In this document: positions 9,387-18,859 of the stretch, in pieces
Position numbering within the stretch: position 1 is the stretch's first letter
Layout: every line of letters starts with the position of its first letter
Source of the DNA: Mammaliicoccus vitulinus
Lineage (GTDB): Bacteria > Bacillota > Bacilli > Staphylococcales > Staphylococcaceae
Reading direction: 5' to 3'
Assembly: GCF_029024305.1 (NCBI RefSeq)
Contig: NZ_CP118974.1
Coordinates: forward strand, 1,767,069-1,831,068
Length of the DNA stretch: 64,000 nt
Made by a program: the position numbers and the translations under genes
Notes under the pieces: generated by a model
The model's database searches: none
Told to the model about the DNA's origin: nothing
What the model saw: only the letters and a program-made list of their open reading frames with translations

Positions 9387-10016
9387 TTATCCTAACGCTC
9401 CCATCAAGTATACTACTGTAAAGATAAACACCCATACAACATCAATAAAGTGCCAATACAAAGCAGCAGTATTAAATTTATGTGCATTATAAATACTTAA
9501 ACCTCTACCCTTATTACGGATGACAAGTAATGACAACCATACTAGACCAATAACTACGTGGAAACCGTGTGTTCCTACTAAGAAGTAGAATGCACTACCA
9601 AAGGCACTTGAACGGAATGTATGACCTTGATGTACGTATTCCACGAATTCATAAATTTCTAGTCCTAAGAATCCTAAACCTAGTAATACGGTAATGCCAA
9701 TCCATATAAACAAGCCTTTAGCATTAAAGTTACGCATGTGATATAAAGCATAAACACTTGTTAAAGATGATGTTAATAATAACATCGTCATTACGAACGC
9801 TAATGGTAGATGGAATAAATCTTTAGCTAATAAATGATCTTCACTTGGCACAGCATCCTTCAATGCTAAGTAAGTTGCAAATAATGAAGCAAATAATGCA
9901 ACCTCTCCACCTAGGAATATCCAAAAACCTACAAGTTTATTTTTCCCTTCCATTGATGCTGTTTCAGGATGTTCTGGCCAATTGTCAGCAGTAAATTTAA
10001 CTTCTTCATGTGACAT
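9387..10016 (-). CDS. ctaE: Cytochrome c oxidase subunit III, CtaE
   Basis: Subunit III of the haem-copper oxidase: 209 residues with five membrane helices, the short bacterial form. Characteristic segments are KLVGFWIFLGGEVALFASLFA, FYLVGTHGFHVVIGLVWL and the C-terminal ALYWHFIDVVWVFIFTVVY. It holds no redox centre; in the family it stabilises subunit I and its proton channels. Its start codon overlaps the end of ctaD by one base, indicating translational coupling. Confidence 0.96.
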   Translation of the reverse strand: MSHEEVKFTADNWPEHPETASMEGKNKLVGFWIFLGGEVALFASLFATYLALKDAVPSEDHLLAKDLFHLPLAFVMTMLLLTSSLTSVYALYHMRNFNAKGLFIWIGITVLLGLGFLGLEIYEFVEYVHQGHTFRSSAFGSAFYFLVGTHGFHVVIGLVWLSLLVIRNKGRGLSIYNAHKFNTAALYWHFIDVVWVFIFTVVYLMGALG

Positions 10017-11917
10017 TAACGTTCACCCCTTTCATACTCTAATAACTCTTCTTTAGAAATATGATGACCGTGATCATCTTTAAGTGATCTTACAATCATA
10101 CTTCCTGCAGTAATACCTAAACCAAGAATAAGTACGTATACTGCCCAAGGTTTTTCATTTAAATCTTTCACTGCATCTAAAGCCCATTCTTTACCATCTG
10201 CAAAATACATTGCACCAAATGATGCTACAAATAGTCCGAAAGCTTGCATAAATGGAACTATTGAATTATTAGGCATGTGTATCTCATCAAGAGATTCAGC
10301 AGGAAGTATTTTTCCATCACCTTGTGTTTTTTCAACCCATAATGCATCTAAACCACGCACTAAAGGTGTTTGTGCAAAGTTGTAATGTGGTGTAGGTATT
10401 GGCAATGACCATTCTAGAGTACGGCCATCTCCCCAAGCATCTCTACCAACTTTTTCACCTTTAATCAATGTCATAACCACGTTAGTTAGTAAAATAACGA
10501 CAGCTACTGCCATAAATAAAGCACCAATTGAAGATACTAAGTTTGGAATATCATATCCTTGTCCTGGTAAATATGTAAATACTCGACGAGGCATACCCCA
10601 AAGTCCTAAGAAATGTTGGATTAAGAATGTTAAATGGAAACCAATTAAGAATAACCAGAATGAGATTTTACCTAATTTTTCACTTAACATTTTTCCAGCT
10701 ATTAACGGGAACCAATAATGTAATCCACCTAATATTCCAAGTACAACACCACCAACGATAACGTAGTGGAAGTGAGCAACGATAAAGTATGAGTCATGTA
10801 ATTGATAGTCAGCAGGAGCTGATGCTTGCATGACACCTGTTACCCCACCCATAACGAATGATGGAATGAAGAATAGTGAATATAACATAGGTGTTGTAAA
10901 TTCTACACTACCGCCCCAAACAGTGAGCAACCAGTTAAAGATTTTAACACCTGTTGGTACTGCAATTGCCATAGTCGCAACCGCGAAAATAGCATTGGCA
11001 ACTGGGCCTAAACCTACTGTGAACATGTGGTGAGCCCATACCATGAATCCTAAGAAACCGATTAATACTGTTGCGAATACCATCGCTGAATAACCAAACA
11101 AACGTTTTCTAGCGAACACAGGTATAATTTCTGAGAATATACCAAATGCTGGTAATACTAGAATGTAAACTTCTGGGTGTCCAAAGATCCAGAATAGATG
11201 TTCCCAAATAATTGTGTTACCACCTTGAGAAGCAACAAAGAATGATGTCCCAAACATTCTATCGAATATTAATAAGAAAAGACCGATAGTTAATGGTGGA
11301 AACGCAAATACGATTAATGTTGAAGCAACAAATGTTGTCCAAGTCATTAAAGGCATACGCATATACGTCATACCAGGTGCTCTCATGTTAACAATTGTTG
11401 CTACAAAGTTGATACCAGCAATTAATGTACCAGCACCTGAAATTTGTAAACCAAGAGCATAGAAGTTAATTCCATGTCCTGCAGATTCAAGAGACAAACT
11501 TGCATAAGATGTCCAACCTGCATCTGGTGCGCCACCTAAAATCCAAGATAAATTTAAGAATATTCCACCAAATAAGAATAACCAAAAACCTAATGCATTT
11601 AAAAATGGAAATGCAACATCTCGTGCACCAATTTGTAATGGAACAACAGCATTCATAAAGCCGAATAGCAATGGCATGGCAGCTAAGAATATCATCGTTG
11701 TACCGTGCATCGTTATAATTTCATTAAACAGACCAGCTGACACAAAGTCATTTTCTGGAACTATTAACTGGATACGGATTAACATTGCTTCTATTCCACC
11801 AACGGCAAAGAATAATCCCCCAGCAATTAAATATAAAATAGCAATTTTTTTGTGGTCAACTGTTGTTAAATAGTCCCAAACAGTTGATCCAAACCCCTTT
11901 TTACTTTGAGTAGACAC
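10016..11917 (-). CDS. ctaD: Cytochrome c oxidase subunit I, CtaD
   Basis: The catalytic subunit, reducing oxygen to water and pumping protons. It has 633 residues, including a C-terminal extension beyond the twelve core helices, as in Bacillus CtaD. Metal ligands are all visible: His71 (MHGTT) and His384 for low-spin haem a, His382 (VAHFH) for haem a3, and His247, His296 and His297 for CuB. Tyr251 follows His247 in GHPEVY, the cross-linked active-site pair. The K-channel block PTGVKIFNW is intact. No missing key residue is seen, so the enzyme should be functional. Confidence 0.98.
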   Translation of the reverse strand: MSTQSKKGFGSTVWDYLTTVDHKKIAILYLIAGGLFFAVGGIEAMLIRIQLIVPENDFVSAGLFNEIITMHGTTMIFLAAMPLLFGFMNAVVPLQIGARDVAFPFLNALGFWLFLFGGIFLNLSWILGGAPDAGWTSYASLSLESAGHGINFYALGLQISGAGTLIAGINFVATIVNMRAPGMTYMRMPLMTWTTFVASTLIVFAFPPLTIGLFLLIFDRMFGTSFFVASQGGNTIIWEHLFWIFGHPEVYILVLPAFGIFSEIIPVFARKRLFGYSAMVFATVLIGFLGFMVWAHHMFTVGLGPVANAIFAVATMAIAVPTGVKIFNWLLTVWGGSVEFTTPMLYSLFFIPSFVMGGVTGVMQASAPADYQLHDSYFIVAHFHYVIVGGVVLGILGGLHYWFPLIAGKMLSEKLGKISFWLFLIGFHLTFLIQHFLGLWGMPRRVFTYLPGQGYDIPNLVSSIGALFMAVAVVILLTNVVMTLIKGEKVGRDAWGDGRTLEWSLPIPTPHYNFAQTPLVRGLDALWVEKTQGDGKILPAESLDEIHMPNNSIVPFMQAFGLFVASFGAMYFADGKEWALDAVKDLNEKPWAVYVLILGLGITAGSMIVRSLKDDHGHHISKEELLEYERGER

Positions 11918-11940
11918 TAGAGTAACCTCCCTTTCAATTC

Positions 11941-13008
11941 TTACTTATCAACTTTTCTTTCCATTAAGTAGGCAGATAAAGCATCAATGTCTTCATCAGA
12001 AACTTTGTATTGACCAGTCATTTTATTACCAGGTTTAACGCTTTCTGGGTCTTTAATCCATTTTTTAAGGTTTTCTTCATCATGTTTTAAGTAACCAGCA
12101 ATTAAATCACGATCACCAAAGTTAGTAAGGTTAGGTCCTTTAGCACCTTCTCCTGTTGGTGTAACAGCGTGACATCCGGCACATGATTTATTAAATACCT
12201 TTTCACCTTCTTTAGCTTGACTACTCGTAGCAGCTACAGGCTTATCAACAGATTTCATATCTTTAACCCATTTGTCAAAATCATCTTGTGGTAGGGCTCT
12301 CACTTTAAAGTCCATTAATGCATGTGATGGTCCACATAGCTCAGCACATTTACCATAGAATAGATTTTTAACTTCTTTAGCTTTTTTATCATTGAATTCT
12401 AAGTAGAACTTATTAATACCTTCTACGTTAGTATCCAGTTTCCCTCCAACTGCAGGTACCCAGAATGAGTGTTTAACGTCAGCAGAATGTAATCTGAAGT
12501 AAACTTTTTTATCTGTTGGTACTACAAGCTCTTGGCTGGTAACAATTTTTTCATTTGGATAACTAAACTCCCACCAATAAAGGTTAGCAGTCACATCAAT
12601 AACAAGTTCCTTACTTTTACCTTTTTCATCTACTTTATCTATTGCTTTCGTATCTCCAAGAGAGAACGTAAGCATAACAGTAGGAATAGCAAGAATAATA
12701 AGTAAAATGATTGGAATGATTGTCCAAACTAATTCTAATTTGTGATTTCCTTCCACATCTTTAGGCACAAAATCTTCACCTAATTTTTTTCTGCGGAATT
12801 TAATCATTGCTAATAAGAAAATAACAACAACTATAACAATAACAAGCAACATAATGCCTATTGAAAGCATTAATAAAAAGAATTGTTTATCAGCAACTTC
12901 ACCAGCTGGTCGAAGCACTGATAAATGTGGTTCGCCACAACCCGCTAAAATAAATAGCAGTGTAGCAAGCAAACCGAACATTTTCGTGTTTTTTAAACGT
13001 GTCTTCAT
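11941..13008 (-). CDS. ctaC: Cytochrome c oxidase subunit II with fused cytochrome c domain, CtaC
   Basis: This subunit receives electrons from cytochrome c. From the ATG at 13008 (after AGAGGGG) it has 355 residues; an upstream in-frame ATG at 13032 lies ahead of the ribosome site. It is a lipoprotein with lipobox LAGC (Cys24) and two membrane helices (about 41-68 and 92-117). The CuA site is complete: His180, Cys221, Cys225, His229 and Met232. Residues about 265-355 form a cytochrome c domain with CAGCH (Cys276, Cys279, His280) and a likely distal Met330. This fused haem c makes the enzyme caa3-type, which S. aureus lacks. Confidence 0.97.
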   Translation of the reverse strand: MKTRLKNTKMFGLLATLLFILAGCGEPHLSVLRPAGEVADKQFFLLMLSIGIMLLVIVIVVVIFLLAMIKFRRKKLGEDFVPKDVEGNHKLELVWTIIPIILLIILAIPTVMLTFSLGDTKAIDKVDEKGKSKELVIDVTANLYWWEFSYPNEKIVTSQELVVPTDKKVYFRLHSADVKHSFWVPAVGGKLDTNVEGINKFYLEFNDKKAKEVKNLFYGKCAELCGPSHALMDFKVRALPQDDFDKWVKDMKSVDKPVAATSSQAKEGEKVFNKSCAGCHAVTPTGEGAKGPNLTNFGDRDLIAGYLKHDEENLKKWIKDPESVKPGNKMTGQYKVSDEDIDALSAYLMERKVDK

Positions 13009-13045
13009 TCGTTTAACCCCTCTTTCATGCATTCATTCATATTAT

Positions 13046-13972
13046 TTATATCAATTGTATAACAGTAACTAATACCGTCATTACAAAGAAAATAACAAGA
13101 TAATTTAATGAAAAAACAAACATACTCGTAGCCCATTTTGATTTGTTTATTTCTTTTTTAAATCCATATAAAGCTAATAACATCCACGCTAAATTGAGTA
13201 TTGTTGCAATAACAATAAACACAATACCTAGTTGAGCCATCAAGAACGGTAGTGGCAATAAAAGAACTACCCAAAGTAACATACTTAATCGCGTTCTCTT
13301 GAAACTTTTAACTGATGGTAACATCGGTATATTAGCTAAGGCATATTCGTCTTTACGACGATAAGCTAAAGCATAAAAATGAGCAGGTTGCCATGCAAAT
13401 AACACTAAAAATAGCGTCCATGCTAATGGGCTTAATGCTGGATCAATACTCGCCCAACCAATTAGTGGTGGTATTGCGCCAGGAAAACTACCTACTACAG
13501 TATTCCATACGGTATGTCTTTTAGACCAAATTGAGTACAATACGACATATCCAAATATACCAAGCAATCCAATTATCCCTGTTGGAATATTAATCATGAA
13601 TAATAAAATTTCACCCACAACCATTAAACCAAAACTTAATTGAATTAAATGGCGATCACTAATTCGTCCATTAACAGTTGGTCTCTTTTGTTTAGACGGC
13701 ATGATAGAGTCAATATCCTGGTCGTAGTAATTATTGATAGCACAAGCTCCACCCATAATGAGTGTTGACCCTACAATCATTAATAATACAACAGGCAAAC
13801 TTTGGAAGAAGTTAAATCCACCAAAAACTATTGCAAGCCATGCACCTGCAAATGTTGGGATCAGATTCCCTTGAACAAGGCCCATTTTAATGATGGCTTT
13901 AATTTCATATAACGTGAGACGTCCTGTATCCATTTCTTTTTCAGAAGTCACACTATATTGATTTTGTTGCAA
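13046..13972 (-). CDS. ctaB: Protohaem IX farnesyltransferase CtaB (haem O synthase)
   Basis: CtaB adds a farnesyl group to haem B, making haem O, the precursor of haem A. I start it at the TTG at 13972, six bases after a GGAGGG ribosome site, giving 308 residues; the in-frame ATG at 13990 lies before that site. It is a UbiA-type prenyltransferase with nine or so membrane helices. The Mg-prenyl-diphosphate motif appears as [10 protein letters not shown], and [15 protein letters not shown] is the second conserved loop. It heads the cta operon and is divergent from ctaA, so both haem A biosynthesis genes share one control region. Confidence 0.95.
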   Translation of the reverse strand: MQQNQYSVTSEKEMDTGRLTLYEIKAIIKMGLVQGNLIPTFAGAWLAIVFGGFNFFQSLPVVLLMIVGSTLIMGGACAINNYYDQDIDSIMPSKQKRPTVNGRISDRHLIQLSFGLMVVGEILLFMINIPTGIIGLLGIFGYVVLYSIWSKRHTVWNTVVGSFPGAIPPLIGWASIDPALSPLAWTLFLVLFAWQPAHFYALAYRRKDEYALANIPMLPSVKSFKRTRLSMLLWVVLLLPLPFLMAQLGIVFIVIATILNLAWMLLALYGFKKEINKSKWATSMFVFSLNYLVIFFVMTVLVTVIQLI

Positions 13973-14308
13973 TTTTGTCCCTCCTTCCATTATCTTTCAC
14001 ATATAACTCAATGATATATGAAAATTGTCACATAATCTATACATTTTTGAAACAAAATTTTGACATTTTATTACTTGTAATCAGTTCGCATAAAAAGTCA
14101 TTATTGTGTAACATTTACAATGCTCATTCATTGTTATACTATAGATATTAGTGTTTAAATTATAATCGTATTAAGGTAATAATAATTGTTAATACGTTGT
14201 TCTCTTAAATTCTATCATATTTTTAGATATAAATAAGGTTTATTTTTGAATATAGCCCATTTTATAGTACTTTAAATATGAATTTAAATTTTACTTGAGG
14301 TGTTCGTA
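13973..14308. promoter_or_regulatory. Divergent ctaB/ctaA control region, 336 bases without genes
   Basis: This AT-rich spacer holds the promoters of both haem A synthesis genes. For ctaA, TGTTATACT near 14133-14140 is an extended -10 element. Around it, ACAATG and CATTGT form a short inverted repeat (about 14118-14135). Just upstream, TTGTGTAACATTTACAA (about 14104) is a degenerate Rex-like sequence, too weak to call. I see no convincing -35 element and no hairpin terminator. Confidence 0.45.
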
Positions 14309-15220
14309 TTGTTTACTGATAAATTTTTAAAATGGCTATCGACTTTAGCGACAATTGTCATGTTATTTGTCCAACTAGGTGGAGCTTTAGTAACAAAAAC
14401 AGGGTCTGCTGATGGCTGTGGGAGTTCTTGGCCGTTATGTAATGGGTCTTTCATTCCTTCAAATTGGCCAATTGAAACGATTATTGAATTAGCTCACCGA
14501 GGTGTATCTGGATTAGCACTTATATTAGTATGTATGCTCGCATATATAAGTTGGGTCAAAATCGGATATATCAAAGAAGTTAAGCCGCTTTGCATAACAA
14601 GTATTGCATTCATTTTTGCACAAGCTCTTATAGGTGCAGCTGCAGTTATTTGGCAACAAAATGATTTCATTTTATCTTTACATTTTGGAATATCGCTCAT
14701 TAGTTTTGCTTCAGTATTATTACTTACATTGATTATTTATGAAATTGATCAAAAATTCGAAGCAAAAAGTTTAATAATAGATAATCATTTAAAATTTCAC
14801 ACTTACGCTGTAACAACTTTCATTTACATCGTCATTTATTCTGGCGCTTTAGTAAGACATGCAGATGCAAGTTTAGCATGTTTAAGTTGGCCGCTTTGTC
14901 AAAATGGTAATGCAGGATTACCTCAGAACTTTTATGAATGGGTTCAAATGTCCCATAGATCATTAGCATTTATCATATTTATTTGGATATTATACATTTT
15001 CATCTATGCATTTAAAAATTATGCACAATATCGTGTCATTAAATATGGTTGGACTTTAGCCTTTATATTAGTTTGTTTACAAGTTACAACTGGTGCTTTA
15101 TCAGTCATAACGAGAGTGAATTTATTTATCGCGTTACTACACGCTTTATTTATTACAATGTTATTTGGATTATTATGTTATTTCATCATGTTAATCGTAC
15201 GATCAAAACGAAAAAATTAA
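14309..15220 (+). CDS. ctaA: Haem A synthase CtaA
   Basis: CtaA oxidises the C8 methyl of haem O to the formyl group of haem A. The TTG at 14309, seven bases after a GAGG site, gives 303 residues beginning [10 protein letters not shown], matching the S. aureus protein; the upstream GTG at 14300 overlaps the site. There are eight membrane helices in two haem-binding halves. Haem-ligand histidines lie at 63, 125 and 216, plus ALLHALF near 278, and Glu60 is present. Both extracellular cysteine pairs are intact: Cys37/Cys44 and Cys191/Cys197. As I recall, S. aureus CtaA lacks the second pair, while Bacillus has it. Confidence 0.95.
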   Translation: MFTDKFLKWLSTLATIVMLFVQLGGALVTKTGSADGCGSSWPLCNGSFIPSNWPIETIIELAHRGVSGLALILVCMLAYISWVKIGYIKEVKPLCITSIAFIFAQALIGAAAVIWQQNDFILSLHFGISLISFASVLLLTLIIYEIDQKFEAKSLIIDNHLKFHTYAVTTFIYIVIYSGALVRHADASLACLSWPLCQNGNAGLPQNFYEWVQMSHRSLAFIIFIWILYIFIYAFKNYAQYRVIKYGWTLAFILVCLQVTTGALSVITRVNLFIALLHALFITMLFGLLCYFIMLIVRSKRKN

Positions 15221-15225
15221 TCATT

Positions 15226-15267
15226 AAAAAGAAGGCTTGGGTTATAAATACCCAAGCCTTCTTTTTT
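15226..15267. terminator. Bidirectional terminator between ctaA and pycA
   Basis: AGAAGGCTTGGG pairs with CCCAAGCCTTCT, with A and T tracts at the ends, serving both convergent genes. Confidence 0.9.
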
Positions 15268-15272
15268 GTATC

Positions 15273-18200
15273 TTATTCTGATTTATCTATCGTTATGATT
15301 AAATCGTGTGTTTGAATACTATCACCTGCTGATACGTAAATATTACTGATTGTTCCATCATATGGTGCTTGAATTGTTGTTTCCATTTTCATAGCTTCAG
15401 TAATAATTAATGCATCACCTTGTTTAACTTCATCACCTTGTTTAACTTTAACTTCAGATATTGTTCCAGGCATTTGCGCTCCAATGTGAGATTCATTGCT
15501 TAAATCTGCTTTTTGAAGTACTGCTTCTGAAACTTTTACATGTTCATCTTTAACATATACTTTTCTTGGCTGACCATTTAATTCATAGTATACCCAACGA
15601 TGTCCATCTTCATATACATGACCAATAGAAAGTAATTTAACGATAAGGATTTTACCTTTATCTATCGTAATTTCTACTGTTTCATTCTTAGCCATACCAA
15701 ACAAGAATGTCGGCGTATCTAATAATGACAAGTTACCAAAACTTTCGTACGTCTTAATATATTGCTCATAAACTTTAGGGTAAATTGCATAACTTATTAA
15801 GTCTTGTTCTGTCACTTCACCTTGTTGTTTAGTTTGTAGCTCTTCACGTAAAGCATCAAAATCAACAGGTTCTAATAATTCTCCAGGTCTTTGTTCGATT
15901 GCTTTTTGACCTTTTAAGATTACTTTTTGTAATTCTTTATTAAATCCATTTACTGGTTGACCTATTTCACCTTTGAAGAATGATACGACTGATTCAGGGA
16001 AATCTAATGAGTGACCTCGCTTAATAACACTTTCTTCATCTAAGTCATTTTGGACCATGTATAAAGCCATATCACCTACAACTTTTGAAGATGGTGTAAC
16101 TTTAACAATATCTCCAAATAATAAGTTAACACGTTTATACATGTCTTTAACTTCATTAAATCTTTCACCTAAACCTAAACTTTTAGCTTGTTGGCTCAAG
16201 TTCGAATATTGTCCACCAGGCATTTCGTGTTGATAAATTTCTGTATGTGGTGAACGTATATCACTTTCAAAGTCTGAATAATAATTACGAACTGTATCCC
16301 AATATTGAGATAATCTTTCTAGTCCATCTATATTCGTTCTTACATCTCTTTCGTTACCACTTAAAGCATAGTATAAAGAGTTAGCAGAAGGTTGAGATGT
16401 TGTACCACTCATACTTGCAACAGCTGTATCAATTACATCTACCCCTGCGTTAATAGCACTTTGATATACTAATAAACCATTTCCACTTGTATCATGTGTG
16501 TGTAAATGAATTGGAATATCTATTTGTGTTTTTAACTCACTGATCAACTCATATGCAGCTTTTGGTTTTAATAAACCGGCCATATCTTTAATTCCAAGAA
16601 TATGAACACCTTCACTTTGTAATTCTTTAGCTAAGTTGATGTAATAATCTAAAGTATAGACACTAGATCTTTCCGGATTTAAAATATCACCCGTGTAACA
16701 AATAGCTCCTTCAGATATTTTACCTGATTTTTGTACCGCTTCGTTAGCTACTTTCATTTGATCTAACCAGTTTAGAGAGTCAAATATTCTAAATACATCT
16801 ATTCCTGCGTCCGCACTTTCTTTAACAAACTTTTCTATAACATTATCTGGATAGTTTTTATAACCTACAGCATTTGATGCTCTTAACAACATCTGGAATA
16901 AAACGTTCGGAATTTTTTTGCGCAATCTCGTTAAACGTTCCCAAGGATTCTCTTTTAAGAAATTATACGCTACATCAAATGTTGCGCCACCCCACATTTC
17001 TAAAGAAAATGCGTCATTTAAATATTTCGCAGTTTCAGGTGCAATTTGCAACATATCATACGTTCTCATACGTGTTGCCAATAATGATTGATGTGCATCT
17101 CTAAATGTTGTATCTGTTAACAATACTTCATTTTGCTCTTTTAACCACTTGCTCACACCTTCAGGTCCTTGTTGCTCTAATATTTGTTTAGTACCTGATA
17201 AAGCTTTTATTTCTTCATCCGTTACTTCTTCTATTTTAAATTTTTCAAAATGTGGTTTTTCCCGTTTTTCAACACTAGGGAAACCATTAACGGATATATT
17301 TCCAATATATTGTAATGTCTTAGTTCCTCTATCTCGTGATGGCGTTATATCAAATAGCTCTGGATTGATTTCTAAGAATTTAGTTGTATATGTTCCTTTG
17401 GCAAATTTCTCATGGTTAACGACATTATATAAGAACGGTATATTCGTTTTAATACCTCTTATTCTCATTTCTTTCAGTGAACGTAACATTTTTTCAGTTG
17501 CTTGTCTTAATGACATTGCATGAGTTGAAACTTTCACTAATAGCGAGTCATAGTATGGTGAGATTTCTGCGCCTTCAAATCCATCACCAGCATCTAGTCT
17601 AACTCCGAAACCACCACTTGAACGGTAAGCAATAATTTTACCTGTGTCTGGCATAAAGTCATTTAATGGATCTTCTGTCGTAATACGACTTTGAATTGCA
17701 AAACCTAAAGTTGTAATATCTTCTTGTTGTGGCATTTCAATTTTATCACCGAATAAAGGTTCGCCTTCAGCTACTAATATTTGAGTTTTAACGATATCTA
17801 CACCCGTTACCATTTCAGTTATTGTATGCTCAACTTGCACACGTGGGTTAACTTCAATAAAGAAGAACTCATCTCCTGAAACTAAAAATTCTACCGTACC
17901 TGCGTTGACATAACCAATTTTTTTCATTAAATCTAATGCAACATTACAAATACGATGTCTTAGTTCATCACCTAGTGATACAGATGGTGCTACTTCTACA
18001 ACTTTTTGGTGTCTACGTTGAACGGAACAATCTCTTTCATATAAATGAACAAGATTTCCATGTTCGTCACCTATTACTTGTACTTCAATATGTTTAGGTT
18101 GATCTATGTATTTTTCGACATAAACTTCGCTATTACCAAATGATTTTCCTGCTTCAGATTTAGCACGTTGGTATGAATCTTCTAATTCACTTGCGTCGTT

Positions 18201-18722
18201 TACGATACGCATACCTTTACCACCGCCACCAGAGATCGCTTTAATAATTACTGGAAATCCGCTTTGTTTAGTAAATTCTTCAACTTCTTCAAATGATTCT
18301 ACAGAACCTTCAGTCCCAGGTATAACTGGCACACCAGCTGCAATAGCCGTTTCTCTTGCTTTAATTTTATCACCAAACATATCTAAGTGCCTTAGTTCTG
18401 GCCCTATAAATTTGATGCCTTCTTCAGCACATCGTTTGGCGAACATTTTATTTTCACTTAAGAAACCATATCCTGGATGTATCGCATCAACATCTGCTTT
18501 TTTAGCTACTTTTATAATCGCTTCTATATTTAAATAACTTTCTGTTGGTCCTAGATTTTCATCAACTAAATATGATTCATCCGCTTTATACCTATGTAAA
18601 GCACCTAGGTCTTCATTAGAATAAATTGCTACCGTTTCTATATCTAATTCTGTTGCTGCTCTAAAAATTCTGATTGCAATTTCGCCTCGATTGGCTACTA
18701 ATAATTTGTTTATTTTGCTCAT
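15273..18722 (-). CDS. pycA: Pyruvate carboxylase
   Basis: The biotin enzyme converting pyruvate, bicarbonate and ATP to oxaloacetate, refilling the TCA cycle. Its 1149 residues are the normal single-chain length. The order is biotin carboxylase (about 1-455, with the ATP-grasp GGGGKGMR loop and FIEVNPRVQVEHT), carboxyltransferase (about 530-800, LLTDTTFRDAHQSLLATRMR), allosteric/tetramerisation region, and biotinyl carrier (about 1075-1149). The biotinylated lysine is Lys1112 in EAMKMET. A GGAG ribosome site precedes the ATG. It lies downstream of ftsW, separated by that gene's terminator, as in S. aureus. Confidence 0.98.
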   Translation of the reverse strand: MSKINKLLVANRGEIAIRIFRAATELDIETVAIYSNEDLGALHRYKADESYLVDENLGPTESYLNIEAIIKVAKKADVDAIHPGYGFLSENKMFAKRCAEEGIKFIGPELRHLDMFGDKIKARETAIAAGVPVIPGTEGSVESFEEVEEFTKQSGFPVIIKAISGGGGKGMRIVNDASELEDSYQRAKSEAGKSFGNSEVYVEKYIDQPKHIEVQVIGDEHGNLVHLYERDCSVQRRHQKVVEVAPSVSLGDELRHRICNVALDLMKKIGYVNAGTVEFLVSGDEFFFIEVNPRVQVEHTITEMVTGVDIVKTQILVAEGEPLFGDKIEMPQQEDITTLGFAIQSRITTEDPLNDFMPDTGKIIAYRSSGGFGVRLDAGDGFEGAEISPYYDSLLVKVSTHAMSLRQATEKMLRSLKEMRIRGIKTNIPFLYNVVNHEKFAKGTYTTKFLEINPELFDITPSRDRGTKTLQYIGNISVNGFPSVEKREKPHFEKFKIEEVTDEEIKALSGTKQILEQQGPEGVSKWLKEQNEVLLTDTTFRDAHQSLLATRMRTYDMLQIAPETAKYLNDAFSLEMWGGATFDVAYNFLKENPWERLTRLRKKIPNVLFQMLLRASNAVGYKNYPDNVIEKFVKESADAGIDVFRIFDSLNWLDQMKVANEAVQKSGKISEGAICYTGDILNPERSSVYTLDYYINLAKELQSEGVHILGIKDMAGLLKPKAAYELISELKTQIDIPIHLHTHDTSGNGLLVYQSAINAGVDVIDTAVASMSGTTSQPSANSLYYALSGNERDVRTNIDGLERLSQYWDTVRNYYSDFESDIRSPHTEIYQHEMPGGQYSNLSQQAKSLGLGERFNEVKDMYKRVNLLFGDIVKVTPSSKVVGDMALYMVQNDLDEESVIKRGHSLDFPESVVSFFKGEIGQPVNGFNKELQKVILKGQKAIEQRPGELLEPVDFDALREELQTKQQGEVTEQDLISYAIYPKVYEQYIKTYESFGNLSLLDTPTFLFGMAKNETVEITIDKGKILIVKLLSIGHVYEDGHRWVYYELNGQPRKVYVKDEHVKVSEAVLQKADLSNESHIGAQMPGTISEVKVKQGDEVKQGDALIITEAMKMETTIQAPYDGTISNIYVSAGDSIQTHDLIITIDKSE

Positions 18723-18784
18723 GTTTGGAGGCTCCCCTCAATGTATTTGAATATTCTAAAAACAATATATTACTCTATTATATT

Positions 18785-18822
18785 AAAAAAACGGATTATA
18801 TTCTACTATAATCCGTTTTTTT
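18785..18822 (-). terminator. Terminator after ftsW
   Basis: AAAACGGATTATA pairs with TATAATCCGTTTT and is flanked by A/T tracts. It lies between the ftsW stop (18860) and the pycA start, oriented for ftsW. Confidence 0.85.
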
Positions 18823-18859
18823 CATATAATTTATTAATTTCACTGATTAAATATGCATT

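Noticed and set aside
14104-14120. Rex site before ctaA (TTGTGTAACATTTACAA)
   Set aside because: Two of the key bases differ and the spacing is one short; it is far weaker than the cydA site.
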